DNA of 64,000 nt from Tulasnella sp. 424 (lineage: Eukaryota > Basidiomycota > Agaricomycetes > Cantharellales > Tulasnellaceae): contig WSUB01000021.1 in the NCBI GenBank assembly GCA_019633425.1, positions 62,001 through 126,000 on the forward strand, written 5' to 3'. The translations under genes were made by a program, and so were the position numbers. Shown in pieces: positions 44,804 to 56,597 of this stretch (position 1 is its first letter; every line of letters starts with the position of its first letter). Below the pieces are notes generated by a model, which was given only the letters and a program-made list of their open reading frames with translations, made no database searches and had not been told where the DNA came from.

Positions 44804-47118
44804 ATGAGCTCAGAAAAATTAGGATCCGATCCTTATGGTCGCACCCTGAGTGCCTGGACCTGTGCACGCTCCCATAATTCTCAAGGCGCCGTCGGCCCTT
44901 GTCGCAATCTCGGAGTTTCTCTCTGCTCCAAGGTGATTACGAGCATCCAATCCGATCGCATGTTGATTGACTAGCGTCTCATACATAGTGCCGTCAAGTC
45001 AAGGTTTGTCTAATCAGTCGAGGTGCTGTTCAGGTCATTTACATAATATAACCCATCCTCCGTAGTACTGCTCCAAACAATGTCAAAACGCTCACTGGCA
45101 GCGACACAAAAATACTTGCTCCAGCTCTTACGCATCAAACGAATGGACACCAACATTCGAGCGTGAGCGTCGTCCTGCCGCTTGGATGACCGGTGGCTCC
45201 GCCTCCGCGCCCCCGGTATCGTTTGGGAAGGCAGGGAACTACCTGTGGGGTAACATGCCTGCACTTGATGCCCTCAATGTCCCTATGAATGAAGGTCCCG
45301 CTATCAAAGATCAAGACATTGCACTTTGCTTTGCTGGTGAGCTAGCCGCTCAATAACGTAGCGTATGATCTTAACGAGGTAGATCGTTTACAGCTTCTGG
45401 CGATCTCAGAAATGTCGTCAAAACCATCAACGGGCTGCCTTCAGACTACAGTGGCAAATGCACGCTCGTTGTCAATGACTTCCACCCTCTTGTCGCGGTT
45501 CGCAACCTCATACTGTTGTGCATACTTCTGAGTCCTTCAGAACCCTCCGAGGAGATTGTGGCGGAGGTCGTGGTGCATGCCCTATATTCCTCCAAGCTGA
45601 CCTTGGCCCAGGACGGCCTCCTACAATCGTGGATCAACTATGCTGATGAGGTAGAACAAGGACGCCCAGGCAATCACACGTGTCAAACGACATTTAGCTC
45701 TCACTGCAGGCTGGAGTGGGCTTACCCACCTGAAGTTGGGGCGCTGCTCAAGTCTATCCGGCTCGCTGATTACCCCACGATCAAAGCAGAAGCCGACCGA
45801 CGAAGAATAATGCTCGCCCCGGAGCGAATTGATTATCGAGAGCGCTACTATACCTCCCTTCGCCCCCGTCATCGCGTGGGCTTCGCGCATTTCCGAGAAA
45901 CCGGAGTCCTACTTCCATTCGGTCAGCCGACCGACTCCTTCTGTAACGCCAACAGGTGTGATATCCCTCACGATGACCGTCCATTTATCGGACGCTAATA
46001 AATGCACATGCCGCTGCAGGTTGCTATACTCGGAAGACGCCGAATGGCTTCTGAAAGATAATGCGAATCCTGCGGCTGCCTGGTCGCCGCTCGAAGTTGA
46101 AGCCATGCGTCAAAAGCTTAATCTTCCAGATGAAGACTACATAGGAAACCTTTTCTTTCACATCAAAGCGCAGCTCACCGAATTCGCTAGACGGGCGCGG
46201 CGGTTCAACTTGGTGGTGATCCTCTCCGCCGTAGATTTGCGCATTTTGCCCCAAATCCTAGATGCTGCAGAGATGGAAGACCTCACCTTCGATCGGGTCG
46301 AGACATCGAACGTCATGGACACCTTGGGACCTTCAGCGATCATATCCACATGGGGTCCCCGCCTGAATCGTCGCAACCCACACTCTGCCCTTCTTATGTA
46401 CTCCATGAATTGGGCATTCCGTGTTTCAGGAGGTATGGCAGAGGCGCAATGGCCGAGGGGCCTGCTCAAAACGATGACGGAGCTAGGAAACTACCTGGTT
46501 CGTCCCAAACCATTTATTGCAATGTGAAGTCACTCTGAACCATTCACGGCCAAATCCCGTTTCACCTGTCGGCACTAGGGTTTCCACAAAGGAATGACGC
46601 TCGCGAAACCTCCTCCCATCAGCCTGATTGCAAGCAACTTGGGAGCCTTTTTTGACACTGGTGCCCCTTTTCGCCGATACCTTCGCCTGAACAGGGTCCC
46701 TGGAGCTTCCAGGTCCACCGGAGTCAAGGAAAGGAAGGTTCCTCGTATAGTACCGTCGGTAAGTGGGGCGCACATCTACCCACTTGACAGATGTTGATCT
46801 TATACGCAGAGATTGGGCACCGAGATCGAGGAATTCGATAGCCCTAGGATTACGATCACCCTAGAGCAATTCTATTATACCGGTCAGCATATTTTGGTGT
46901 CAAATTCTCGATTGTTGATCTAATATATTGCCTTAGGCCATATCCTTTTCCCAACCTGGCACGAGCGGTTCATCGAGTTCGAAGTAGGAGAGGTACCGAT
47001 CTTTGACGTTGTTGTCTCTTACTTTGTCCCTTCTTCGATGACTGTGTTGTCAATTGCGGTCCTCCTGGTAGGATTCGTTTTACAACGCACGGGCTGGCTG
47101 TACATCCCGTTCATCTAG
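44804..47118 (+). CDS. MYND-finger DUF4470 protein, tail-anchored (array gene A)
   Basis: The N-terminal zinc finger is spread over three exons: WTCARSHN...PCRNLG, LCSKCRQVK, YCSKQCQNAHWQRHKNTC. The DUF4470 core follows: PPVSFGKAGNYLWGNMPALD, NEGPAIKDQDIALCFAASGD, LRNVVKTINGLPSDYSGK, CTLVVNDFHPLVAVRNLILL. Then comes a long conserved region with RIDYRERYYTSLRPRHRVGF, LLYSEDAEWLLKDNANPAAA and FDRVETSNVMDTLGP. The C-terminal exons give NLGAFFDTGAPFRRYL, HILFPTWHERFIEFEVGEVP and a terminal hydrophobic helix (SSMTVLSIAVLLVGFVLQ) before stop 47116-47118. This layout predicts a tail-anchored membrane protein with a cytosolic zinc finger. DUF4470 function is unknown; MYND fingers bind proline-rich partners. 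All exons join in frame; about eight introns. Confidence 0.85.
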
Positions 47119-47335
47119 CTATTCTCGGCATGTATGTTTCCTGCCTTATCCCGCTATTCTTGCATCAATCGTCAGGCTGCTTAATACATTTATCCATTAC
47201 TTGAGTGCTGTGATGGGCTTTATTCATTTAATGGCAAGCCAATGGTGAAGGAGTTTTGAGCCTCGTCGAGAGACGCCGCGATCGGGCGTTTGGAGCTTCG
47301 CTCTAGACCACTTAATGCCGGTGACCCCACTGCAT
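47119..47335 (+). repeat. array spacer element D, copy 2
   Basis: Follows gene A; it matches copies at 43985 and 52797 through TGCCTTATCCCGCTATTCTTGC and the TTGGAGCTTCGC end. Its presence after both tail-anchored genes and after the 5'-truncated remnant shows that gene and spacer were duplicated together. Confidence 0.7.
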
Positions 47336-47344
47336 TCTCAAAAT

Positions 47345-47760
47345 TGCATCCTCTCCAAAAGTGCTGCTCGACCCTTCACAGTTCGGGAACCGAAAACTGC
47401 ACGCACTTTGCCACCTGTTTGTCCTGCCCCATATTTTTATCGGGTATAGCAAGCGCTAACCTTGTCATAGAGGAGCGGTGTTCAAATCGATGGCACAAAC
47501 AGCCCAATAAGACTTGCTATAAATCTTATGCGTCAAATAATTGGACACTAAAGTTCGACGATCGTCTTGCAGCTTGGATGACTGGTGGTTCCGCCTGCAC
47601 GCCCCCGGTCTCGTTTGGAAAAGCAGAGAACTGCGTCGGGGGTGATTTGCCTACATTCGATGCTGTCAGCATCACTATGAATGAAGGTGCAGCTGTGAAA
47701 ATCAAGACTTTGGTCTTCACGTAAGCCACATCCTCGATTACCAGCATTACGTGCCTGAGG
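47345..47760 (+). pseudogene. chimeric remnant: soluble-type 3' end joined to MYND/DUF4470 5' part
   Basis: Positions 47345-47480 resemble the C-terminal exons of the soluble-type gene (a GTTCGGGAACCGAAAACTGC block). Near 47490 the sequence switches to the middle of the MYND finger (WHKQPNKTCYKSYASNNW) and runs through AAWMTGGSACTPPVSFGKAEN and LPTFDAVSITMNEGAAVKIK into a GTAAGCC donor, then decays. There is no start codon, no finger N-terminus and no DUF4470 core after it. It is a broken array member between genes A and B. Confidence 0.7.
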
Positions 47761-48027
47761 GCATTAATCGCAGAAAGCCTCTGGGGATCTTTGGGCCCCC
47801 CAGTCCCCTAGAGCGGTGAGACCATCGGACCTCAGTACTAGAGCGAACTTGAATTCGTATATTCTATGTATTTGGGGATAATATCGTAATGAATCGGATG
47901 CCTCGGGTGTGAATAGTGAAGCAGTGTTCATACTTCCCAAAATGGGGATTCACAGGACCTTCCGCAAAGTTTGGACAACCGGTACACGACCACGAGCCTC
48001 AAAATCAATCAACCGCTAACCCTACTC

Positions 48028-50209
48028 ATGAACTTGCAAAGCCTTGGATCTGACCCATATGGGCGTCCCTTAAAGCTGTGGACCTGTGCGCGGTCCCATA
48101 ATTCGGAAGGGGCCGTTTCTCCTTGTCGCGAGTTAGGGTCCTCCTTTTGTTCCAAGGTAACTGTCTTTTATACCTCCTAGTCTCATTCTTTTCTAAAACG
48201 ATCGATACCTAAAGTGCCGCCAGGTCAAGGCAAGTAAACAGAAGTCCACACACAACTGCTACCCAGGCTCATACTTTCATCAGTATTGCTCCAAAGAATG
48301 CCAGGTCACCCATTGGAAACTACATAAACGAAATTGCACCAGCCCTTATGCATCCGATGACTGGACACCTTCCTTTGAGCGAGAGGGTCGTTCCCCTGCT
48401 TACATGAGCAAGGGTCCTGGCGTCGCCGAACCAATTTCGTTCGGCAAAGCAGGGAATTACCTTTGGGGTAACATGCCCGCGGCTGATATCCTCAATGTAG
48501 CCAAGAACGAAGGCTCGTCGGTCAGAGACCAAGATCTCTCTCTCTGCTTTGCCGGTAAGCAATCCATCTAGATGGTTAGTGAAATGGAAACTGAATTTGA
48601 AACGTCGAGCAGCATCGGGTGACCTTAGGAACGTAATCAAAACCGTCAACGGCCTTCCCCAAGACTACCGTGGCCACCTCACGCTTGTCATCAATGATCT
48701 TCACCCGCAGGTTGCGATTCGCAACGTCGTACTTCTTTGCATGCTCCTCGATCCTTCAGGACCGTCGGACGAGCTCATTGCGGAGGTCGTTTTACACGCC
48801 TTGTATTCTACCCGATTGACAGAGTCCCAGGCAAGCTTCGTCCAGTTCTGGATGGACCGCATAAACATGACCGCACGCGGCCCTTTGAACCTATTTGATG
48901 GGCACATGGAATTCGGTTCCCAATGTGAATTAGCTTGGTTGTATCCCGGTCCAGTGGCAGCCCTCCTCTACCTCATCAGGAACGCCACATACACTACCTC
49001 CCAAGCAGAAGCCGATCGACATCGAATTATGCTGTCCCCCCAGAGGATCGACTATCGTGAACGGTATTGCTCGACTCTGCGTCCGAGGCATCGGCTCGGG
49101 TTCACGTACTGGAGAGAGACAGGGCTCTTGCTCCCAATTGGTCAGCCAGTCGATTCATTTAACACAGCAAACCGGTAACTATTGTTGAGCTAAGATTTCT
49201 CATTGATGGTACTAAACGAGTCATCCCCCCCCTTTAAATTCTAGTCTTCTGTATTCCGAAAAGGGGGAGTGGCTTCTGAAGGATAATGCCAACCCTGCGG
49301 TAGCATGGGATCCCCTCGAGGTCAATGCAACCCGTCAGCGATTAAAGCTTCCAGAAGAAGACTACACGGGAAACTTGTTCTTCCACATCAAACATCAGCT
49401 CGTCGAATTTATCAAACGCGTTCGGGGTTTCAAGCTGACGGTCTTTCTCCTTTCCATGGATTTGCTTGATCTCCCAGAGTTCCTGGATCTCTTGAGCGAC
49501 AACTCCACAAAGCAATTAACCTTCGATCGAGTCGAGACATCAAATGTAATGGACACCGTCGGACCTTCGGCAATCCTCGCCACATGGGCTCCTCGGTTGA
49601 ATCGGGATAATCCCCACTCCTGCCTTCTCATGTATTCCATGAATTGGCCTTTCAAAGTATCTGGTGGGACAGTAGAGTCGCTAGGAAGGGAGAAAGTGCA
49701 AAAACTCATGATGCAGCTGGCCGACTATCTGGTGCGTGATTAGGGCGTATGAGGTCCTGAAGCGTCCTAACTACTCGGTACCACATTGTGGCAGGGTTTC
49801 AAGAAAGGGAAGCTCAACAAGCCTCCTCCCGTCGGGATATTTACAACCAACCTAGGAACGCTTTTTGATACCCGCCCTCCATTTTCGCGTTACCTTCGCG
49901 AGCATGGAACTCAGGAAGCCGCTCGAACCTTCAAGGTTCGAGAACGGAAAACTCCGCGAATTCTTCCACCTGTTCGTCTTGATCCATATTTTCACCTGGT
50001 TCCCAAGGGCTAACTGGAGTCGCAGAGGCTTCGTGTTCAACTCGATGATGCAGATAGCCCCAAGATCACCATCACGCCAGAGCAATTCTATTGGATAGGT
50101 GTGGCACACTCTTTTCTCCAGGTTCCCAAAGTCTTAAACGATTCTTTCAGGCTCGATCCTGTTTCCAACGTGGCATGAACGGTTTCTGGAGTTTGAAGCC
50201 GTTCCGTAG
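48028..50209 (+). CDS. MYND-finger DUF4470 protein, soluble form (array gene B)
   Basis: Same exon plan as gene A. The MYND finger is split over exons (WTCARSHNSEGAVSPCRELG, FCSKCRQVK, YCSKECQVTHWKLHKRNC). The DUF4470 core includes GPGVAEPISFGKAGNYLWG, NEGSSVRDQDLSLCFAASGD, LRNVIKTVNGLPQDYRGH and AIRNVVLLCMLLDPSGPSD. It continues with RIDYRERYCSTLRPRHRLGF, KGEWLLKDNANPAVAWDP, FDRVETSNVMDTVGP and NLGTLFDTRPPFSRYL. It ends SILFPTWHERFLEFEAVP with a stop at 50207-50209, before any membrane anchor, so it should be cytosolic or nuclear. The second intron (48230-48283) uses a GC donor. It is clearly more diverged from A and C than those are from each other, so it is the older branch of the array. 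Intact. Confidence 0.85.
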
Positions 50210-50216
50210 AACACTT

Positions 50217-50474
50217 TTCAATGGGAACCAGCAAGGAGTCGATCTATATGCTTTGGATTCGTTTGGCCTACCGTCGTGGGGACTTTTGACCTATCTGAGA
50301 GCCCGGCCGCTATGTGTAGAGGAGAGAGGAGACTTGGAGCCTCGTGGCCTTTTGACGCCGATGTTTGCTGACTAATATCTTGAAATGGAAAATGCGTGGA
50401 CCTTCGACACGCCGTACAGAGTCGCCCTTTAAGTCCGGCTAGATTTCCTGGCAGTCGTCTTTCTAACCGCCGCC
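50217..50474 (+). promoter_or_regulatory. spacer/promoter element P, copy 2
   Basis: Second copy of the ~250 bp block also found at 44550-44803, lying between the stop of gene B and the ATG of gene C. Conservation across two loci without an open frame supports a regulatory or leader role for the tail-anchored genes (inference). Confidence 0.6.
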
Positions 50475-52796
50475 ATGAGCTCAGAAAAGTTAGGATCCGA
50501 TCCATATGGTCGCACGCTGAGTGCCTGGACCTGTGCACGCTCCCATGATGCTAAAGGCGCCGTCGCTCCTTGTGGCAATCTCGGAGTATCTCTTTGTTCC
50601 AAGGTGATTACGAGCATCCGGTTCGATCGCATGTTGATTGACTAGCGTCCCATACGTAGTGCCATCAAGTCAAGGTTAGTCTAACCAGTCGAAACACTGT
50701 TCAGCTCATTTACATAACCCATTTTCCGTAGTACTGCTCCAAACAATGTCAAAACGCTCACTGGAAGCGACACAAAAAGACTTGCTCCAGCTCTTACGCA
50801 TCAAACGAGTGGACACCAGCATTCGAGCGCGAGCGTCGTCCTGCCGCTTGGATGACTGGCGGCTCCGCCTACGAACTCCCGGTCTCGTTTGGGAAGGCAG
50901 GGAACTACCTGTGGGGTAATATGCCTGCATTTGATGCCCTCAATGTCCCTATGAATGAAGGTCCCGCTATTAAAAATCAAGACATTGCACTTTGCTTCGC
51001 TGGTGAGCTAGCGACTCAATAACGTGGCATTCCGACCCTAACGAGGTAGACCGTTTTCAGCTTCAGGCGATCTCAGAAATGTTGTCAAAACCATCAACGG
51101 GCTGCCGTCAGACTATAGTGGCAAATGCACGCTCGTCGTCAATGACTTCCACCCTCTGGTCGCGGTTCGCAACACCATCCTGCTGTGCATACTTCTGAGT
51201 CCCTCAGAACCCTCCGCGGAGACTGTAGCGGAGGTCGTTCTGCATGCTCTATATTCCTCCAGGCTGACCTTGGCCCAAGACGGCCTCCTCCAATCGTGGA
51301 TCAACTATGCTGATGACGCGGAACGAGGACGCCCGGGCAATCACATGGGTCAAATGATATTTAGCTCTCACTGCAGGCTGGAGTGGGCTTATCCACCTGA
51401 AGTTGGGGCGCTGCTCACGTCAATCCGGGCCGCTGATTACCCCACGTTCATAGCAGAAGCCGACCGACGAAGAATAATGCTCGCCCCGGAGCGAATTGAT
51501 TATCGAGAGCGCTACTACACTTCTCTTCGTCCCCGACACCGCGTGGGCTTTGCGCATTTCCGAGAAACCGGGGTCCTACTTCCATTCGGTCAGCCGATCG
51601 ACTCCTACTGTAATTCCAACAGGTGTGATATTGCTCACAATGGCCGTTCATTTATTGTTCGCTAATGAAAGCACATGTCGTTGCAGGTTGCTGTATTCGG
51701 AAGATGCCGAATGGCTTCTGAAAGACAACGCAAACCCTGCGGCTGCCTGGTCGCCGCTGGAAGTTGAAGCCATGCGCCAGAAGCTTAATCTTCCAGATGA
51801 AGACTACATAGGGAGCCTCTTCTTTCACATCAAAGAGCAGCTCGCCGAATTCGCTAGACGGGCACGGCGGTTCAACTTGGTGGTGATCCTCTCCGCTGTG
51901 GATTTGCGCGTTTTGCCCCAACTCCTAGATGCTGCAGGAATGAAGGATCTCAGGTTCGATCGAGTCGAGACATCGAACGTCATGGACACCTTGGGACCTT
52001 CAACGATCATATCCACATGGGGTCCCCGCCTGAATCCTCGCAGCCCACACTCTGCCCTTCTTATGTATTCCATGAATTGGGCATTCCATGTTTCAGGCGG
52101 CATGGTAGAATCCCAATGGCCGAGAGCCCTGCTCAGAACGATGACGGAGCTAGGGTGCTTTCTGGTTCGTGCAAACCATTTACTGCAATTGTGAAGTCAT
52201 CCTGAGTCACTCACGACCAAATCTTATTTCATTTGTCGGTACTAGGGTTTCCACCCAGGAATGAGGCTAACTAAAGAGCCTCCCATCAGCTTGCTTGCAA
52301 GCAACTTGGGAGCCTTCTTTGATACTCGTGCTCCTTTTCGCCGATACCTTCACTTGAATAGGGTCGCTAGAGCTTCTAGGTCCGCCGGAGTCAAGGAAAG
52401 GAAGGTTCCTCGTATATTGCCGTCAGTAAGTGGGTCGCACTTCTACCCCTTAGAATCCACTTGACGTATGTTGATCTTACGCGCAGAGACTTGGCGTCGA
52501 GATTAAGGAATTCGATAGCCCTAGGATCACGATCACTCTGGAGCAGTTCTATTTTACCGGTCAGTATCTCGGTGTCAAGTTCTCGATTCTTCATTTAATA
52601 TATCGCCTTAGGCCATATCCTTTTCCCGACCTGGCACGAGCGGTTCATAGAGTTCGAAGTAGGAGAGGTACCGATCGTTGACGTTGTTGTCTCTTCCTTT
52701 GTCCCTTCTTCAACGATTCTGTGGCCAGCTGTGATCCTTCTGGTAGGATACGGCTTACAGCGCATGGGCTGGTTGTCGTACATCCCATTCATGTAG
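50475..52796 (+). CDS. MYND-finger DUF4470 protein, tail-anchored (array gene C)
   Basis: Close paralogue of gene A over its whole length, promoter and downstream spacer included. The finger is WTCARSHDAKGAVAPCGNLG, LCSKCHQVK and YCSKQCQNAHWKRHKKTC. The DUF4470 core is LPVSFGKAGNYLWGNMPAFD, NEGPAIKNQDIALCFAASGD and LRNVVKTINGLPSDYSGK. The C-terminal part is RFDRVETSNVMDTLGP, NLGAFFDTRAPFRRYL, GVKERKVPRILPS, HILFPTWHERFIEFEVGEVP and a terminal helix (STILWPAVILLVGYGLQRM) before stop 52794-52796. Differences from A are scattered substitutions, consistent with a recent duplication. All exons join in frame. Confidence 0.85.
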
Positions 52797-53020
52797 CTAT
52801 TCTCGGCATGTACTTTGCCTGCCTTATCCCGCTATGCTTGCATCGATTGTCATGTTTCCTAAAATAGGTCTCTATTACGTGAGTGCTGTGTTGGGCCTTA
52901 CTCATCCGATGTCAAGAGAATGGGTGAGGGAGTTTCGAGCGTCGTCGAGAAACACCGCGATCGGCGTTTGGAGCTTCGCGCCGGACTATCTAATGCCGAT
53001 GACGCCACCGCATTCATAAT
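52797..53020 (+). repeat. array spacer element D, copy 3
   Basis: Right-hand boundary of the array. It matches the copies after gene A and after the first remnant (TGCCTTATCCCGCTATGCTT, TTGGAGCTTCGCGCCGGAC). Similarity ends about 70 bp before the MsrA gene. Confidence 0.7.
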
Positions 53021-53090
53021 TTAACGCATCCACCTCAGTCCTTCAAATAGCCCGACGCACAACAAGAACTGAGCAGTAAACCACCACTGT

Positions 53091-53939
53091 ATGCTTAGCC
53101 GTCTCAATCGTTTCCTCTTCAACTTCGCTCCAGCAATGCCAGCTCAGAAAGTCATCCCAGGATCGCTCGTCCCGACCGTCCCTTCGGCAATCGCATCGTA
53201 CGAAACGACCTCGAAGAACACTGAACCGTCGGGTAAAGGTACGCTTCAAGAAGCTTGATAATTAGTCTGGACAGCTTTGCTAACTACGATAACAGTCGAG
53301 GTCGCGACCTTTGCTCACGGCTGCTTCTGGGGGACTCAAGAAGTGTTTGATAAGTACTTCGGCGCTGCTCGAGGTGTCAAGACTACAGTAGGGTATACCG
53401 GCGGGGAAGAAAAATTCAAGAACCCGACCTATCGTCAAGTCTGCTCTGGAACGACGGGCTTCGCAGAGGCTTGTAAAGTCGAGTACGACCCTACATTGGT
53501 CGGGTATGCGGAACTAGTTGGTACGTGCCCATAGCTTGTATACACATCGTATAAGCTCCTTCCTGACCTGTTTTGGGCATTTGATTAGAGTTCTTCTACC
53601 GAACCCACGACCCAACGACTCCCAACCGACAAGGCAACGATCGTGGAACACGTACGTTCCTTCCCACCTCCTTCGACATCCACCCCTACTAACGTCCGCT
53701 CTTTCTCTCGCTGTTCAGAGTACCGCTCCGCCATCTTTACCCACTCACCCGAACAAACCGAAATCGCTCGCAAAGTGACCGAGGAAGTCCAAGAGAAGCA
53801 CTTCACCCCTAAAGGTCTCAAGATCGTCTCCGCTATCGACGATGCCGGAACGTGGTACGACGCTGAGACTTATCACCAGAAGTACCTGGAAGAGAACCCG
53901 GATGGGTACCATTGTTCTACGCATGTTCTTCACTGGTAG
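53091..53939 (+). CDS. peptide methionine-S-sulfoxide reductase MsrA
   Basis: Repairs methionine-S-sulfoxide in proteins using thioredoxin. The catalytic block is [19 protein letters not shown] with the active-site Cys. Further family blocks are [60 protein letters not shown], and the end [11 protein letters not shown] with stop 53937-53939. Two in-frame ATGs exist. The one at 53091 gives [15 protein letters not shown], a Arg/hydrophobic mitochondrial-presequence-like extension. The one at 53136 gives MPAQKV, a cytosolic form. Four exons, intact. The longer start is annotated here because both forms may be made. Confidence 0.9.
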
Positions 53940-54317
53940 TGAGGGGCGAGGAACGCACTCGCGTATGATTGTATCAGCTCTGGTGGATCATGTAATAAAA
54001 TACTAGTATTTCTAATATCCGTTGCGCGTGTATCGAAGCAATCCCTGTCGATGAGAGAGAAGCTCGTCCCTCAATAGCAACAACTGAAAAATTACCTTGA
54101 GCGGTACATGCGCACTCGACTACTCAGACCAATACACTCGAGTCAAACACATTTGAGGCTTTCACGTTTTTTTATATTACGATCCTCAGTCGCCGACAAA
54201 GAAAAAAAGCGATGGAAAGATAAAAAAGAAGAGGATGATGAGGATTTTTGAAGATCGTGCATAACAGCCACCTCCGCCAACAACAACAACATCGCACATC
54301 TAACTAAGAAGAGACGT
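53940..54317. other. convergent intergenic region MsrA / BiP
   Basis: 3' flanks of two convergent genes. It contains AATAAAA about 55 bp after the MsrA stop, a possible poly(A) signal. No gene. Confidence 0.55.
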
Positions 54318-55816
54318 TTACAACTCGTCGTGGCTGCCGTGCTCATCACCTCCAGACTCGTAGAGCTTGCTGGTGATGGGGTTAACGATGGCCTGGATCT
54401 CGGCCAACTTCTCCTCAAAGGCATCAGCGTCGGCGGTAGAGCCGTTGGACTCGACCCAGTCGCTAGCCTCCTTGACGGCGGCCAAGATGGTCTTCTTGTC
54501 CTCCTCGCTCAACTTGCCACCGAGACCCTCGGCGTCGCTGACTTGGGACTTCATGCTCCAGACGTAGTTCTGTAGGCCGTTGAGAGCCTCGATCTTCTTG
54601 CGGTTGGCCTCGTCCTCGGCGGCGAATTCCTCAGCCTCCTTGACCATGCGCTCAATGTCCTCCTCGGAGAGACGGCCCTTGGAGTTGGTGATCTGGATAG
54701 ACTCGGACTTGCCAGTGCCCTTCTCGACGGCACCGACCTTGAGGATACCGTTGGCGTCGATTTCGAAAGTGACTTCGACTTGGGGAACACCGCGGGGTGC
54801 CGGTGGGATGCCGTTGAGGTCGAACTTGCCGAGGAGGTTGTTGTCCTTGGTGAGAGCACGCTCTCCCTCGAAGACTTGGATGGTGACGGTGGGCTGGTTG
54901 TCAGCGGCGGTAGAGAACATCTGGGCCTTCTTGGTGGGGATGCTGAAAAGAGAGGAAAAGCGAATAAGTAAAAGTGATCGACGGATCCGCGAGTGGAAAA
55001 GGGCACTTACACAGTGTTGCGGGGAATGATCTTGGTGAAGACACCACCGGTGGTCTCGATACCGAGAGTCAAGGGGCAGACGTCGATGAGGAGAACGTCA
55101 CCAGTGCCTTCCTCGCCAGAGAGGATACCACCTTGAAGGGCAGCGCCCCAAGCGACGGCCTCATCGGGGTTGATTCCCTTGGAGGGTTCCTTGCCGTTGA
55201 AGAAGTCCTTGAGGAGAGACTGGACCTTGGGGATACGAGTGGAGCCACCGACGAGGACGACATCGTCGATGTCTTCCTTCTTCATACCGGCATCCTTCAA
55301 AACCTGTTCGACGGGCTTGAGAGTCTTGCGGAAGAGGTCGTTGTTAAGTTCTTCGAACTTGGCGCGGGTAAGGGTCTCGGAGAAGTCGTTGCCGCCCTCG
55401 AACGATTCGATCTCGAGCTTGGTGGACATCTGGGAGGAGAGGGTACGCTTGGCCTTTTCGACTTCACGCTTGAGCTTGCCGAGGGCGCGGTAGTCGTTGG
55501 AGACGTCGGTGCCGGTCTTCTTCTTGTAGGTCTTGACCATGTAGTCGATGATACGGTTGTCAAAGTCCTCACCACCGAGATGGGTGTCACCAGCGGTAGC
55601 CAAGACTTCGAAGACACCGTCGTCGACGGAGAGAAGGGAGACGTCGAAGGTTCCTCCACCGAGATCGTAGACGATGATGTGGGACTCGTCGCTTCCGCGG
55701 TTGTTCTTCTTCTTGTCGAGACCATAGGCGATAGCGGCGGCGGTGGGTTCGTTGACGATACGGAGGATGTTGAGACCGGCGATGGTACCGGCGTCCTTGG
55801 TGGCCTGACGCTGAGC

Positions 55817-55851
<35 letters not shown>

Positions 55852-56597
55852 GGGTGACCTTCTTGCCGAGGTAAGCCTCAGCGGTCTCCTTCATCTTTCC
55901 GAGGACCATGGCGGAGATTTCTTCCGGAGTCTGGATGCCGAAAATAAGAATTTAGTGACGTGCGAGACATTTGAGCTGTCCAAAGCGGGGACTTACGAAT
56001 TGCTTCCTCTCGTTCTTGTGGGTGACCTCAATGACGGGGCGACCGGACCTGTCAACGATGGAGAACGGCCAGTGCTTCATGTCCTTCTTGACATCCGACT
56101 CCTCAGTCCGGCGACCGATGAGACGCTTGGCGTCAAAGACAGTGTTCCGGGGGTTGGTGTGGTAGGCGTTCTTGGCGGCGTCTCCGACACTAAAGGATCG
56201 CGATGATGGTCAGCAAACGAAGTAGAAAGAGAAGCAAAAGAGACATACAGTCGTTCGTCATCAGTGAAAGAAACCCATGATGGTGTGATACGGTGACCCT
56301 GGTCGTTTGCGATGATTTCCACTCGTCCACCTTTTGCGACACTAAGGGCGAGGAAGGGAACCGGTCAGGAAAAACTTGATTCACTATAAAGACGCGTCCA
56401 TCCAGCACTTACCCGACGCAAGAGTACGTGGTACCCAAGTCGATACCGATCACAGTTCCATAATCTTCCTTGGTCTCCTCAGCTTTCACTGCTGGTGCGG
56501 TGAATAAGAGGACGGCGAAGACCGCGACGAAGAGAACTGAGAATGGGGAGCCAGCGAGTCTGGAGAGTAATGAGGGAGTTCGCGCACGACGAACCAT
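54318..56597 (-). CDS. KAR2: ER-lumenal Hsp70 chaperone BiP/Kar2
   Basis: Major ER chaperone for protein folding, translocation and the unfolded-protein response. The start at 56597 gives a cleavable signal peptide ([21 protein letters not shown]). The Hsp70 ATPase domain follows: [49 protein letters not shown] and [17 protein letters not shown]. Next are the interdomain [19 protein letters not shown] and a substrate-binding domain with [12 protein letters not shown]. The last residues are SHDEL, so the ER retention signal is HDEL, directly before the stop at 54318-54320. Five short introns interrupt the first third; the rest is two long exons. About 670 residues, as usual. Two GACGTG elements lie upstream (entered separately). 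Complete and highly conserved. Confidence 0.96.

Noticed and set aside
54974..56206. 410-codon open frame on the plus strand opposite BiP
   Set aside because: It is the well-known antisense frame produced by the codon bias of Hsp70 genes; the minus strand encodes a complete, conserved BiP.
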